Assembly (NCBI GenBank): GCA_963978545.1
Contig: OZ021730.1
Coordinates: 7,323,796 to 7,387,795 of the forward strand
Direction: 5' to 3'
DNA length: 64,000 bases
DNA from: Linyphia triangularis
Lineage: Eukaryota > Arthropoda > Arachnida > Araneae > Linyphiidae
The notes beneath the pieces were generated by a model. That model saw only the letters and a program-made list of their open reading frames with translations. It searched no databases and had not been told where the DNA came from. Shown in pieces: positions 1-11,686 of the stretch. Position 1 is the stretch's first letter. Every line of letters starts with the position of its first letter. Made by a program: the position numbers and the translations under genes.

Positions 1-703
1 ATGCTTGCTATAAACAAATAGGAAAAACCATTAAATCTTATTTCAAATGCTGATTCAAATGAATTTTTTTAATGTTTTAAAATTAACTTCTAACTAATTT
101 ATTGTAATATTAAGCCAATAGAATATGTTTGCTATTGGTAGAATAATTGTTTTTATCACAAACTTAACATGGGAATTTTTTCCTGTCCATGATTATATCT
201 ACATACAGTAATATTTAAACACTATTATTTAAAGTATTGTTATCTCTCGATTAAAGAATATTGCATATTTATAATACCACAAGCAACAACTATTGCATTG
301 TCTAAATTTTTAGTTTAGGAATTAAATTTTTATCTTTGGATGCATGTGGGCTTTTGCATATTATGTTTTGAAAGCTTCCTAGCCTCTATTTTATGAATAT
401 ATTGCAGTCAGTTTTGGCACCCAGTCAATTCTACTTGGCTACTTTTGGAAAATGAAAACCTCTGATATTTTACCTTTTTTGCCTGAAATTGCATGGATAG
501 TTTATTTCAACAAAGAAGAACCGGCAAAATTTGTAGGTAAAAACTTAATTTAAATGAATTATTTTGTTTTTAGCTCTCATTCTATAGTTTTGGAATAAGA
601 GGCAGTGAAGAGTTGTGTTTTATAAAAAGACATATTATAATTTTAAGAAATGGGTAATTTAAAAAGTATTTCTATCAACAGACAACTTAAGTTTGTTTAT
701 AAA
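1..703. other. AT-rich flank, no gene seen
   Basis: No convincing open frame, RNA gene or repeat family is visible. The stretch is downstream of the minus-strand Myb/SANT-like gene and probably holds its 3' untranslated region and intergenic DNA. Confidence 0.5.
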
Positions 704-3700
704 CTATTTTAATACTATATTCAGAACAGACGGATTTGATGATAAGAGTTCTATTAATTTATTTTGAAATTCTTGTTTGGATGCCAGCAATTTCATTCGA
801 GCAGTGTGCTCTTCTTCCTTTCTCCGTTCATCTGCCTCCATTACTTTCAAGGAGAATTTTTTTTCTGCCTCAATGGCAGCGGCAGCTCTTGCTGTGGCTG
901 ATGGGGCCACTTGCTTCTTCACTTTCTTTCTAAAAAGCTCCAGTGAAGAAGCAATTGTTCTTTTTTTGCTCTGAAATATAAAAGAAATAAATTGCCAAAC
1001 ATGCTAAAAAGTAACAGCCTCCCCAAATGAATTTGAAAAATACGTCAAATTGTAAATAATAAAACTAGGCCGACTATTTAGAAAATAGCAAGTGCCAATA
1101 ATCTAAACCAGAAATAAAGGAAATACATGTCTAATCAGTAAAAATTAAAAGAATTAATTAAAGTAACAATGGTTAATAAATTGAAGTCGTAAAATTAGAC
1201 AATTTTTGTTTGGTAAAACCAGATATTTTTGTAGCTTGATTTTAATTTTGAAAAAAATCCTCAGATAAAGCACTGGTAAATTTAGCCTTAATTTTAAAGA
1301 AATAAAAAAAACTATAACTAAATTGAAAATGTCAGGCAACCCTGTCAAAGATAAGTGTAGGTGGTGTTAAATGTTAAAAAAAAATTAAAGTACTTACCAA
1401 TGCATTTGGTGGATTTTTATTTGGCTCATCTGCTGGCACACTTGCAGCCTCAGCCATGATCTTTAAAAGTAAAAATAAAAAAAATATTACAAAAGGGGAA
1501 CTGTTTTTTTTCTAACAATTCCCAGAATGATACTTCTAAAAAGATATCCTGGAAATATTTAAATATATTCATTAACGAGTTGGAATTATGATTTACTGGG
1601 TTTCTGCTTAAATAGAATGTCGTGAATCACTAACTTTCCAAGACTCTGAAGCAAATAATTTTACATTACTCAAGATATTGCATTAAAATATTTAACCTAT
1701 ATGAATTTTACTATCACGAACATAGTAAGCAAATTATTGTACCCTAAAATGATTTCTACAAAGTTTTATAATAATTAAAAATCCTTGTTTTATGAAAGTA
1801 AACTAGGTATAGAAAAATAAGAAAGTGTTAATGGTAATTAAAAATAATAAATTAAATTATATTAATATCAAATGATTTGGTATCTACAATGCAAAAATTG
1901 TGACACATGGCGTTAAATAAAAATGTAAACACAAGTTTATCAAATAAGTTCACTTCAGTCTTATATCATGAATTTTTTAATTGATCTACTCATGTGATGT
2001 CACAAGTTTGGAGTTGAGAAATTCATTGGGCGTGATTTTTAACTTTTACCGTTGTTTCTTTCAAATCCATGAAATTCACTGTTTTTCCATGACTTTTGGT
2101 TATTTTTTGCTTGAGTCACCACAACAAAATTTACCCAATGACCAAATTCATGACATTTCCATATGCGCAGAAACCCTGTATTTACCCAAACCCATTCTTG
2201 GTTTGATCGCCTATCTGGTCTTCGTTGACAGGTTGCATTACATTGCCGCCCATGTTTTCATGCATATACATGCTGCCACAAATGGGTTGTTTATTATTTT
2301 GGTCTAGTTTTTTAAATCGCAAGACAATTGGTCTTTCATAATTTGAACAAAATTATGATAGTCGGCAGAGAAGTTGATTGGATCAAATGCATCAATTTAA
2401 AATCCCCATAAGAGTGAGACGTAACAAATTTCTGAAATGTTAACCAATATAAGATGTTAAACATACCCTGGTGGAGTCCAAGCAATCCTCTCGGGAATCC
2501 GTATCAAAATCCAAATCGTTGCATGGATTGTCACACTAAAAACAAGATCAAGCATTATGAAGGAGGAAAAAATACAACTTCAATTCTTTACAATACCAAA
2601 ACATTTAACTGCATTCGAAAAACAAATTTTTGCCCACTTTTTTTTCAGATTTCTGGTTGTCTACACAAGATCGTGTCTATCAAAAGCAAGGGGAGGGGGG
2701 GGGGGAATACAGTTGTGAAAATGTTAATTAACACTGTCAAATATTTTCGCAATGAAATAACATCCAGTAAAAATTCCCGATTTTTATAAAAATATCTAAT
2801 GGTCCCTTGAGGGTCCGAAAAATTCAGATTCCTAGGACTCAATGTTTCACGGATAGTTTTTTGTAAAAAGATTTTATTCTGAAAGAGATGTAATGAAGTG
2901 GTTGGAATCAATGAATGATTGTTTTTTAAAAAAAAGCAGCTATTAATATAAATCAAAAGAAGCAAAAAGATTGCCCCACTATTACAGCATTAAAATTTTC
3001 TACTACTTTAGACAAGACAAATACAAGCACCAAAGTAAGCGTATGAAGATTATAGCATTTGTGATTATCTAATAACTATTCTGGTGAAGTATCAAAAAGA
3101 AATAGTGAGCACAACATTTATAACATATTAATACACAGTGAAGCCAAAAAGCTTTAAGCTTCCCATTAAAATTAAGCGTTAACAAAAACTGCATATGTTA
3201 ACAAATGAAAAAGCAGCTGGAGATCAATAAAAATTCTAGGCGACGCATGAAAGAAAAGTTAACAAAGAGTTTTGACAAATAAAGTCAGTGCAAAAAAAAA
3301 ACCCCTATCATCCAATCTTATCAGTGTATATGACTCATTTATTTAATAATATTTGTAAAGGTATTTCAAGCACTAGTATTTTTGTAAAATTGATAGATTT
3401 TTTTAAGAAAAAAAGCAGGATTTTCTGAGATTTGTGAAAAAGTAAACAAAAAGAAGGATATCCTATCAAAAGAATGAAGAATCACATCCCGGCAAGCAGA
3501 ACAAATTTGTAAAAAAATGTAGTACATACCAGACGCAACGGTTGAGGGTAAATATCCGGTAAGACTTCAATTTCACCAGCTGTGGAGAAAAATACTTGCG
3601 TTAATTTTTATAAGTATTATACATGTTTAAAAAAAGCAACGATACAAATATACACTTCTTTTCCCAGCACTTTTCTCTTATAACACCAATATACACAATC

Positions 3701-4726
3701 CAAAAAAGCTTTTTAGGTACCGCTGCTCTTTCTAAGTCACCAAAAAGTATGGCTGAGTTAAAACAGAATAATTTTTTTGTGGAATAATAATACAAGAAAT
3801 AATGGTATGCTACTTCTTATCTTATACTTCAAGAAGATTTGTATTTAAAATGGATCACCAAACGTCTTGTCAAACAATGAAAGAGACTTTGATCGTATTG
3901 TTATCTTGCTAATTTATTTTTGAAATAAAATACTAGAGAAAAAGGGGCAGTTTATGAATCATACATTCTCAATCTTATGCACAGTAACTAAGATTTGAGC
4001 GAATGAAATATTTTGCTAAACACTTATGTCTGCATGTTGTAAAAATGTTTTGCAATGTTACGGAAAGCAAGAATGGTCGGGCTTTTACCCAAAAGTAAAG
4101 TGTTTTATTGAATCTTGAGTAAAACTTAAGGTCGCACCTTTATGTAATATTGATCAATAGTTTCATTAAACAATTTTGCATTATACATTAGATTTTATTG
4201 CATCTTTCTGAGCAGACTAATGACTATTAGATATTCTAAAAGAGTCTAAGATTCTAAAGAAATTCACAATATGAAATATATTATAGAAAATACTTACAAT
4301 TTTCAGCAACCAGAATTTCTGACGGCAACGTGTCGCTGTCATAGGGCGTCGTCAAAGGCATTGTCAAAATTTGAACGTCTATTAAACGGTCTTCAAATCC
4401 GGAGGGTATATCCACTGCAGATGAGCAATTGCCGGTGGCCTCTCATCTTCTGACGATAGTTGGCGACTTTACCACCGGCAGTTTTCTTACTGGCTTTATA
4501 CCACTCGCGGATTTGTTTCACATACCGTTTTGTCGTAATATTTAATGAAGCATTAAAAGCTTCCGTGACAGCGACAAATGCCGCGTTCTTCTGGGAAAAA
4601 GAAGTCTTATTCGTCTCTTTACACTCGATTATGCTAATCCGTTGTTGGATTAACTCCAACAACAGATTCTTTTCGTACGGAGTGTACAGGGCTCGTTGGT
4701 TTTTTTTTTGCCAAAGTGGAATCCAT
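704..4726 (-). CDS. Myb/SANT-like DNA-binding protein gene, five exons, damaged first exon
   Basis: Five exons read on the minus strand: exon 1 4298-4726, exon 2 3530-3579, exon 3 2467-2535, exon 4 1398-1460, exon 5 704-970. Introns 1-4 have GT donors (GTAAG, GTATGT, GTATGT, GTAAG) and AG acceptors, and exons 2-5 join in phase without stops. Exon 1 encodes a Myb/SANT-like domain (helical segment LLLELIQQRISIIE, later YVKQIREWYKASKK) like the Zeste/NAIF1/MSANTD group, which binds DNA in the nucleus. The last exon is an Ala/Lys/Glu-rich coiled-coil-like tail ending at a TAA. Exon 1 is not open in one frame: a run of ten A at the fourth to eighth codon shifts frame, and two more shifts are needed after the domain (about 4445-4480 and 4400-4420). 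It is either a decaying gene or has local sequence errors. The start is the ATG at 4724-4726. No function beyond DNA binding can be inferred. Confidence 0.62.
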
Positions 4727-4844
4727 TTTCAAACTACGTGAAACACAAGATGACAACAAACTACAAGATAAACACAAGACCAAAGCATTCTGGGAACGGA
4801 AATCACATGACACTTCTAGACCAATAGCAAGCTGTCCTTCAACT

Positions 4845-4951
4845 CTGAGTTCATAAGCTTCCAGTCGAATAGCTCCGCATTGAAAAATCACGAAGACTAC
4901 CGTTTTTAGAACCCCGGGTCAAGGCTTTCGACCCAGAGCTTATGAACTCAG
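4845..4951. repeat. 15-bp perfect inverted repeat upstream of the Myb-like gene
   Basis: CTGAGTTCATAAGCT at 4845-4859 is repeated in perfect inverted form at 4937-4951, with 77 bases between. It lies about 120 bases upstream of the start codon of the minus-strand gene. It could be a promoter element, or the ends of a small foldback element; no flanking duplication was identified. Confidence 0.6.
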
Positions 4952-4992
4952 GGTTATAGTAGCGAGGTTGATATTTCGGGAAACTACGGCCG

Positions 4993-5168
4993 TTAGTGAC
5001 GTAGTTACCCAAACATTTACCACTCAATCCTTTCCACCGTGGGTTATTCCATCTTTCCACTTTCTCAATCCTTTTGCGATGTATTGCAAGGCAGACACTG
5101 CCCCAGAAATTTTGCAACAAATCTTTTGTGATCACCGCTCTCAGTATGCTGACTATGAAGCAGTATTT
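4993..5168 (+). mobile_element. Internal scrap of LINE ORF2 (main family)
   Basis: This 176-base piece matches the segment of LINE ORF2 between reverse transcriptase and RNase H seen at about 17650-17822 in LINE G, including the peptide FNPFAMYCKADTAPEIL with one changed residue (LNPF). Both ends are truncated, so it lacks a 3' tail and is not a normal 5'-truncated LINE insertion. It lies directly beside the BEL LTR. Confidence 0.85.
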
Positions 5169-5180
5169 GGTGAATGTGTG

Positions 5181-5464
5181 TGTTGAATCAGTTAAGAAAC
5201 TTGACGACGGACCATGTGTTCTTTTGCCAGAAATTTATTCTGAAACCAAATCATAATTGTAGAGAAGTTCAACCAAGAAGAACTGTCTAGCTTTTTCAGA
5301 TAAATATTCTGCTGAGTAACTTTTCAAACGCAAAATGGCTTGTTCGAAAAGCGTACTGAGGATCTCGTTCGTTGCCAGATGAGCTAAAGTAAAAATTCAA
5401 AACGGAGAAGAAATAGGCTGAACCGAATGACGTCAGCAAGGCTTGTTCAAACCAAAACCAAACA
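5181..5464 (-). repeat. Probable 3' LTR of the BEL/Pao element
   Basis: A 284-base segment bounded by TGTTGAATC on the left and CCAAACA on the right, giving the TG...CA termini expected of an LTR. On the element strand it begins just after a purine-rich tract (5465-5475) and lies downstream of the integrase stop. It contains a CRE-type palindrome TGACGTCA at 5428-5435, which may serve as an enhancer. The 5' LTR is not in the window, so the ends cannot be confirmed by comparison. Confidence 0.55.
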
Positions 5465-5475
5465 TTCTCCCACCC
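5465..5475 (-). other. Polypurine tract of the BEL/Pao element
   Basis: On the minus strand GGGTGGGAGAA sits immediately before the LTR start TGTT, the usual plus-strand primer arrangement of BEL/Pao elements. Confidence 0.5.
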
Positions 5476-7226
5476 TGGAAACCCTCAGAGGGTTTCAAAA
5501 GAGAAGAAATTCATGCTAGCAATCAACGAGACCCTTTACAAAGAAGCAAAATAGAAATGTTAAAATTAAACTACAAATTAGCAAAATTTTAAGCAATTGA
5601 CAAAAAATAAACATAACTTGTCAATCAACATAAGAAAAAAGGGTAAACATACAAAAAAATAAGATAACATTAAAAAGTACAAAGTAGTTAGTCTAAAGGC
5701 AATTTACAAATTTTAGAAATAGGTCGCTTTAACTGTCCAGAATCTGTTTGCACAGTTACAACACGAACCTTTTCGCCAATTTCTGGATGAATATGAATAA
5801 CTCGTGCAAGTTTCCACTTGAGAGGTGGCAACTGTTCATTTTTGACAAGCACTAAATCATTCACGGCGATATTGGCTTTAGCTCTACACCACTTTGGACG
5901 TTGTTGAAGCCTAGACAGGAACTCCATGTTCCATCTCTTCCAAAATTGCTGAAGTAAACGCTGCACCAGCTGCCAGCGTCCCAAACGTGACTGTGGAATG
6001 GTTGAAAGATCTGGCTCAGGAATAGCCGTTAATGCAGTACCAATGAGAAAATGACCTGGTGTTAATGGAGCAAGATCATTTGGATCAGATGAAAGAGGAC
6101 ACAATGGCCTGGATTTGAGGCAGGCTTCAATTTGTGCAGTGAGTGTATTCAGCTCCTCAAGACTGAGTAGGGATTCTCCCATTGTGCGCCTCAAATGGTA
6201 TTTCATTGATTTAACACCAGACTCCCACAATCCTCCAAAATGTGGAGCACCAGGGAGATTAAACTTCCATTTAATGCCTTCAGATGAAACAAAGTTGCAA
6301 ACACTGTTGTCAGACTTCGAGGTGAGCAAGGACTTCAGTGATGCTTTGAGCTCTCGATTAGCTCCCACAAAATTGGATCCGCAATCACTAACTATTTCTT
6401 CAGATCTTCCTCGCCTTGCAAAAAACCTCTTTAAAGCAGCAATGAAGGCTTGAGAGGTAAGGTCACTCACCATTTCCAGATGAATAGCTCGTGTGGCAAA
6501 GCAAACAAAAATTGCCACGTAAACCTTAAAGGACCTTTTTCCTCTTCCATTCCTCTCCTTGGCCAGAAAGGGACCTGCAAAATCTACACCCGATTTAGTA
6601 AAGGGTCTAGATGGAACCACTCTTGATGCAGGAAGATCACCCATAATCTGAGTCATGAGCAGCAAGTCGAAAGCAGGTAACGCAAGAATTGACTAACCTG
6701 CGCACTACATCTCTTCCACAGGGAATCCAAAAATTTTGTCGGATGACAGACAACAAAAGCTAAGGCGCAGCATGAAGATGCTTGAGATGAAAATATTGTA
6801 CTATTAAATTTGTAAGATGATGAGACTTAGGAATTATCATGGGATGTTTGGAATCCTTCAGATAATCTTGAATGTCTCAGTCTCCCACCCACACGCAAAA
6901 TCCCATCACTGTCTAGGAATGGTGACAAAGATACCAACTTGCTAGAAGGTTTCACAGGCCTTCATGCCTTTAAATTGCTCAAGTCCTCATGAAATTCAGC
7001 TTCCTGTACACATTTGACAATGGCCAGTGTTGCCCTTGATATTTCATCGCAAGAAAGATGACCTGAAACTCGTTCAGCATGAGCTAGAGAACAGTTCTTC
7101 CGAAATCTTAGGCACCAAGCAACAACTCGGCACAACTTCATAAACGAAGAAAATTTAGAAGTAAATTCGTCAGTGTGCACACAGGTGGCTGTAACAACAC
7201 TACTCTTTTTCATCTCCTGCAAATGT

Positions 7227-7620
7227 TTGGTTTGGTTTGGTTTTGGGTTTACTGGCGCAAGAGCAACTTCTAGGCTATACTGCGCCGAAACCATAAAAGC
7301 ATTAATAATAAACGTTATTTAAAAAAATGATTATGAAAACATTTCAATTAGTACATTAAATGAGGTAGTAAAATCCAATTTCTTGTAAGAACTTAAAAAG
7401 ATTTACATGAGGGGGTGAACTTAAAAGCGAGGATAATGAAGGATGATAAAAGGCGTTGCCTTGTCAGATTAAAAGAAGGACACTCTGATAAAATATGTAA
7501 AACAGAAAAGACAACTCCACAGGAATTACATGTGGGGACATCATCTGCCAGCAGAAGATGCGCATATGTAAAACGAGTGTGGCCTATTCTAAGACGGGTC
7601 AGGAGCACTTCCCTTTTCCG
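7227..7620 (-). mobile_element. 5'-truncated LINE 3' end inserted in BEL, with TSD
   Basis: This minus-strand insertion carries the end of ORF2 (LTRLRIGHTRFTYAHLLLADD and a Cys-x2-Cys...His-x4-Cys motif), a 3' untranslated region with the GGCGCA/TGCGCC hairpin, and a CCAAA-type tail. It is flanked by the perfect 13-bp duplication CTCCTGCAAATGT at 7214-7226 and 7621-7633. A short fused frame with BEL RNase H across 7620 is an accident of insertion. It belongs to the same subfamily as the piece at 10703-11052. Confidence 0.93.
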
Positions 7621-7869
7621 CTCCTGCAAATGTGATTCTTCAAAATTAAACTCTGATGATTGCCCTTTGATGAGATGATCAAATGGCTTATAAAGAAACT
7701 GAGGACCACAATTCAACAACTGTTCTGGCGGAAGACCTCTTGTGGCACAGTCTGCAGGATTGTCTTGTGAAAATACACGATTCCATACAATTCCTGGAGT
7801 AGCCTCCTGTATTTTGGAAACTCTGTTTGCAACAAATGGTAACCAACGGCGAGGCTCTGAAGCAATCCA

Positions 7870-8046
7870 GCCGACCAAACGGTATAGTGGTTAGCGTGCT
7901 AGCTTCTAGACCGTGAGGTTGCGGGTTCGAGTCCCGTGTTAGGCATGGGTGTTTGTAAATGTATGTTGGCTTGTCTAATGACGAATTTTTCGACGCATTA
8001 TAGCCCTCGTGTTGCTGACGGCGCCAGATAATCTGAAAACAACCAA
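7870..8046 (+). mobile_element. tRNA-derived SINE with LINE-like 3' hairpin
   Basis: A 177-base insertion in BEL RNase H, flanked by the perfect 13-bp duplication CTGAAGCAATCCA (7857-7869 and 8047-8059). The head resembles a tRNA: an A-box-like GGTATAGTGG at 7881-7890 and a consensus B box GGTTCGAGTCC at 7924-7934, implying RNA polymerase III transcription. A short unique body (TGTATGTTGGCTTGTC) follows, then a hairpin-forming tail (7991-8025) like the 3' ends of the LINEs here, then AACAACCAA. A second, 5'-truncated copy is at 33557-33660. I do not recognise a named family. Confidence 0.92.
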
Positions 8047-8815
8047 CTGAAGCAATCCAAGCCAGTACAACAGTCGAGTCTGATCAAGCAAAAGTTTTAC
8101 TTATTGACAATTCTAATGTTGGCAAGACAACTTCCAAAAGATTCGCAAACAACAGTGCTGAGCACAGTTCTAAACGGAGTAACGATTGCGTTTTAACAGG
8201 TGCAACACGGGTTTTGGAGATTAGAAGTGCAACATTTACAGTTTGATCACAATTAACAGAGCGAAGATAAATAGCTGCACAATAAGCTCTTTCAGATGAA
8301 TCGCAGAAAGCATGAACTTGAATGTCTATGGGTTGTGGTGCAAGAATAAAGCGTGGGATCTTAAATTTAGCAAGTAGTTGGAGTGGTTATTGGAAATTCT
8401 TCCATCTGGTAGCAAGAGATTCACTCAACACTTCATCCCAACCCAAGTTGTAACTCCAAAGTTCTTGTATGAAGATTTTAGCAATAATTACAGTCGGTGC
8501 TAACCAGCCCAAAGGATCAAATATTCGTGCTACGTCAGAAAGCACCTTACATTTAGTAAGTTCTTTATGATCACTAACTGAAATGGTAAATGTGAACATG
8601 TCAGTACTAGGAAGCCAAGCTATTCCTAGAACATTGACTGAGCTGTCGTTGTCGATTGTATGTGCAACATCACTTGCCTTCAATTCCATTGGAATGTTCT
8701 CCAAAACAGAGGGAATATTAGAGACCAACTTACGCAAGGGAAAACCTCCTCGAGACATCATTTGAAGCATCTGATTAATTAACTCAGTAGCTTCCTCTTC
8801 AGATGAGGCTACCGA

Positions 8816-10702
8816 AAATACCAAAGCCGTGGTGGAACCACGACTGCAAAGTGGCACATAAGAAACAGAGGAGGGCCTGGGGTACTTTTCGCCGGTACCC
8901 CACCCAGTCTAACCTCATAGGTTTCAAGCGTGCCCGAGCCGAGGCCCGTAACATTCATAGACGGAGCCAGAGGGTTTCTTGGCAGAGTTATGTTAGTACC
9001 ATAACTTCTGCAACATCCTCAAAAAGGGTCTGGAACAAAGTCAATAAGATCAAAGGTCGATATCCTAATCTCTCTATTTCCATCTTAGAGAATGACCAAG
9101 GCGTTGTTTCAGACCCTAAGGACATTACCGATACCCTTGCCGATGCTTTCGCCAAGGTATCGAGCAATTCAAATTACAAAGAGCCGTTTGCATCATATAA
9201 GCTTCGAGCTGAGAGAACGAAATTGAATTTTACTTCCTCTTCTACGGAAGATTACAATTCTGATTTTTCCATGGCTGAATTGTTAAGGGCTTTATCTGGC
9301 ACCCACAATTCTGCTGTCGGGCCAGAAGATTTACATTATAATATGTTCAAACATCTTCAGCCACTCCAGCTCAAGCTTATATTGAAATTATTCAACCGCA
9401 TCTGGCGTGGTGACGTTTTTCCATCTATTTGGCAGCGTGCTCTTGTAATTCCGATAGTTAAACCTAACAAGGATCTCAAGAATCCTTCTAGTTATCGTCC
9501 AATAGCTCTGACTAGTTGCTTTTGCAAGCTATTGGAGAAAATGGTAAATGCTCGGCTTCTCTTTTATCTAGAATCCAGCAATTATCTTTCTCGCTTCCAG
9601 AGTGGGTTTCGTAAAGGTCGTAGTACCATTGACAATCTCCTTCTCCTCGAAACATCAATTCGAGAGGCTTTCGTCAAGAAGAACCATTTGGTGTCTGTGT
9701 TCTTTGACATGGAGAAATCTTACGATCGTACTTGGAGGTATGGAATCCTCAGAGACCTACATAATCTAGGTCTCCAGTGTAATCTGCCGTTATTTATTAA
9801 GAACTTTCTTGAACACAGATCCTTCCAAGTACGAATCGGATCAACCTTGTCTGATGAATTTATTCAAGAGCAAGGTGTTCCCCAGGGTAGTGTGTTGAGT
9901 TGCGCCCTTTTCATCATTAAAGTCAACGACGTACTGACCTGCCTACCACCTGCAGTGTCTGGTACCCTATTTGTCGATGACTTACAGATGATGTGCGCCT
10001 CAACAAACATGTCACTGATTGAGAGACAACTACAACTTGCTATCAGAAGAGTTAACGATTAGGCTAACAGCAACGGGTTTGTCTTCTCTGTAGAAAAGAC
10101 AGTTGCTGTCCACTTCTGCAGGAGACGTGAGTTACACGAACATCCAGAAATATTCTTAAATGATACTAAAATTCCCATTGTCTCGGAGACAAAATTTTTG
10201 GGTGTTACGTTTGATTCCAAACTCACCTTCGTGCCCCATATCAAACAATTAAAAATAAAATGTAATAAGATCTTAAACCTTCTGAAAGTTCTCTCAAACA
10301 CTTCCTGGGGTGCTGACACTATCTCCATGTTGAAAATTTACAGATGCCTAGTCCGTTCTAAGCTTGACTACGGCTCGGTGGTGTACGGATCGGCCAGAAT
10401 ATCGGCCCTGATGCTCCTAGATCCTGTTCACCATCATGGTATCAAGATTTCATCAGAAGCATTCCGCACGTCACCGGTTAAGAGTTTGTACACTTTGTGC
10501 TTAGAACCCTCTCTGGGACTGAGACGAGATAAGCTTAGTATAAATATGTATTTTAGAATAAAAACTAGTCCTTTGCATCCACTTTTCGATCATATTTTTA
10601 AACCATCATATGAAAGATTTTTTAATGCTCGACCATCTTTTATTCCATCATTTTCATTGAGAGTTCAGAACGTTCTCTCATTCCATCAAGTGGATAATCT
10701 TC
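8816..10702 (+). pseudogene. LINE B: ORF2 fragment (linker, RT), one nonsense codon
   Basis: The open frame starts abruptly at KPWWNHDCKVAHKK, so endonuclease and ORF1 are missing. RT motifs follow: YRPIALTSCFCKLLEKMVNARL in part, FQSGFRKGRSTIDN, FFDMEKSYDRTW, EQGVPQGSVLS and LFVDDLQ. At 10060-10062 a Trp codon reads TAG; the same frame then stays open to about 10702, where the sequence switches to the tail of another LINE, so RNase H is missing. It is closest to LINE I at 22696-28663. In LINE I the position matching the first RT aspartate is intact as MEKAYD; here it reads MEKSYD. Confidence 0.9.
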
Positions 10703-11052
10703 GGTTGGTTGGGGTTTTATGGCACAAGGGCTTCACTAGGGCCATGCTGCGCCAAACAGTAGTGCTTTTTTTAAAAATTAAGTTTCTTTAATATTGGGAT
10801 TAAAAAACAATTGAACTATTATCGTTGTTAAAATGGTTAAAATTTTAAATCAGGCAATAAAAACCAACATCTTTTAAAAATGAATAAAGATTTCGATGAG
10901 GTGGTGATGATAAAATCGATAACAATGATGGATGATTCGTATTAAAATATCGACGTCTGATATTGTTAAAAACAGAACATTCACTTAAAATATGCAAAAC
11001 AGAAAAATAAACTCCACAGGAATTGCATGTGGGGGCATCTTCTGCCAGCAGA
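10703..11052 (-). mobile_element. 5'-truncated LINE 3' end, minus strand
   Basis: Reading on the minus strand, the last part of ORF2 (LLLAEDAPTCNSCGVYF and a His-x4-Cys ending) is followed by a stop at about 10848, an AT-rich 3' region, the GGCGCA...TGTGCC hairpin (about 10718-10750) and a CCAACCAACC tail at 10703-10712. Its truncated 5' end abuts the 5' end of the next LINE. It is related to the insertion at 7227-7620. No target duplication is visible. Confidence 0.85.
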
Positions 11053-11686
11053 CCCCTCAGGGGTCTTACTTTCTCAAAGTAAACACGGGCTTCACAACCC
11101 CGGGTTGCCCCAGTGATCTATCCCTCCTTCTGTTTTACCTTCCTATTTTAGTTTTGTATTTATTGTTTGGCTTCTCTTCCATCCCTCATTGTGGTTACCT
11201 CTTCAGAGGTGAGGGCTCCCCTTGAGAAGCTTTGTGCCGCTCTGTTGCTATCAGCTTCTCTTGGGGATTATATCACCCACGTGTTTGCCGTGCGTGGAGA
11301 CCCGTGTCCCTGGAAAGGGGGATCCTGGTAGTTGAGGGACGACATACTGTCCCAATACACTACTTTGGCCCTTGCTTCAGATAAACGGGAGGTACACATT
11401 GGTCCCGTGTGTATCAATCGGCTGGTCGTCCGACTTCGTCGGAGGCTAGGGATCAAGCGTCCGACTCGTCTGCTGGGAATCTCGTTAAGGGTGGAGACTT
11501 CTACAGGGACGAGTTGGTAGCGTATAGGCACTGGTTAACCCGATAGAGTCATTCCGTGCGTAACAGTTCTGTTGATATTTTGTTTTCTTTTATGATTTTT
11601 GTTGCTTGCCGGGATGCTCTATCCCCGACATTGAGGACTTCATGGTGGGTGGAACTCTAGTGCCCGAATTTGTTATTCATACTCTC

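Larger units (their letters stand above)
5688..8826 (-). pseudogene. BEL/Pao LTR retrotransposon pol remnant (RT end, RNase H, integrase)
   Basis: Minus strand, read from 8826 down. 8826-8387 gives the C-terminal part of reverse transcriptase with the BEL signature ARIFDPLGWLAP. 8386-8060 and 7856-7634 give RNase H (HAFCDSSERAYCAA). 7213-6962 leads toward the integrase zinc region, with His and Cys pairs near 6830-6690. 5688-6665 is an open 325-residue integrase core with DFAGPF, SDCGSNF and WESGVKSMK supplying the D, D and E catalytic residues, and a C-terminal domain ending KICKLPLD. The frame is broken near 6660 and elsewhere by stops, and a LINE and a SINE are inserted. The RT start, protease and gag are absent: the copy stops where plus-strand LINE B begins. 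It is a dead copy. Confidence 0.9.

Noticed and set aside
1981..2307. 108-residue open frame in intron 3 of the Myb-like gene
   Set aside because: No recognisable domain, biased composition, and no conserved start or splice context; likely chance.
5181..5630. A longer BEL LTR ending TCAATCAACA
   Set aside because: The purine-rich tract lies at 5465-5475, which fits an LTR ending at 5464 better.
7393..7878. One 161-residue protein
   Set aside because: It is BEL RNase H fused by chance to the C-terminus of an inserted LINE; the target duplication lies at the join.
7870..7945. A functional tRNA gene
   Set aside because: The acceptor arm pairs imperfectly and the sequence continues into a SINE body and tail, bounded by a 13-bp target duplication.
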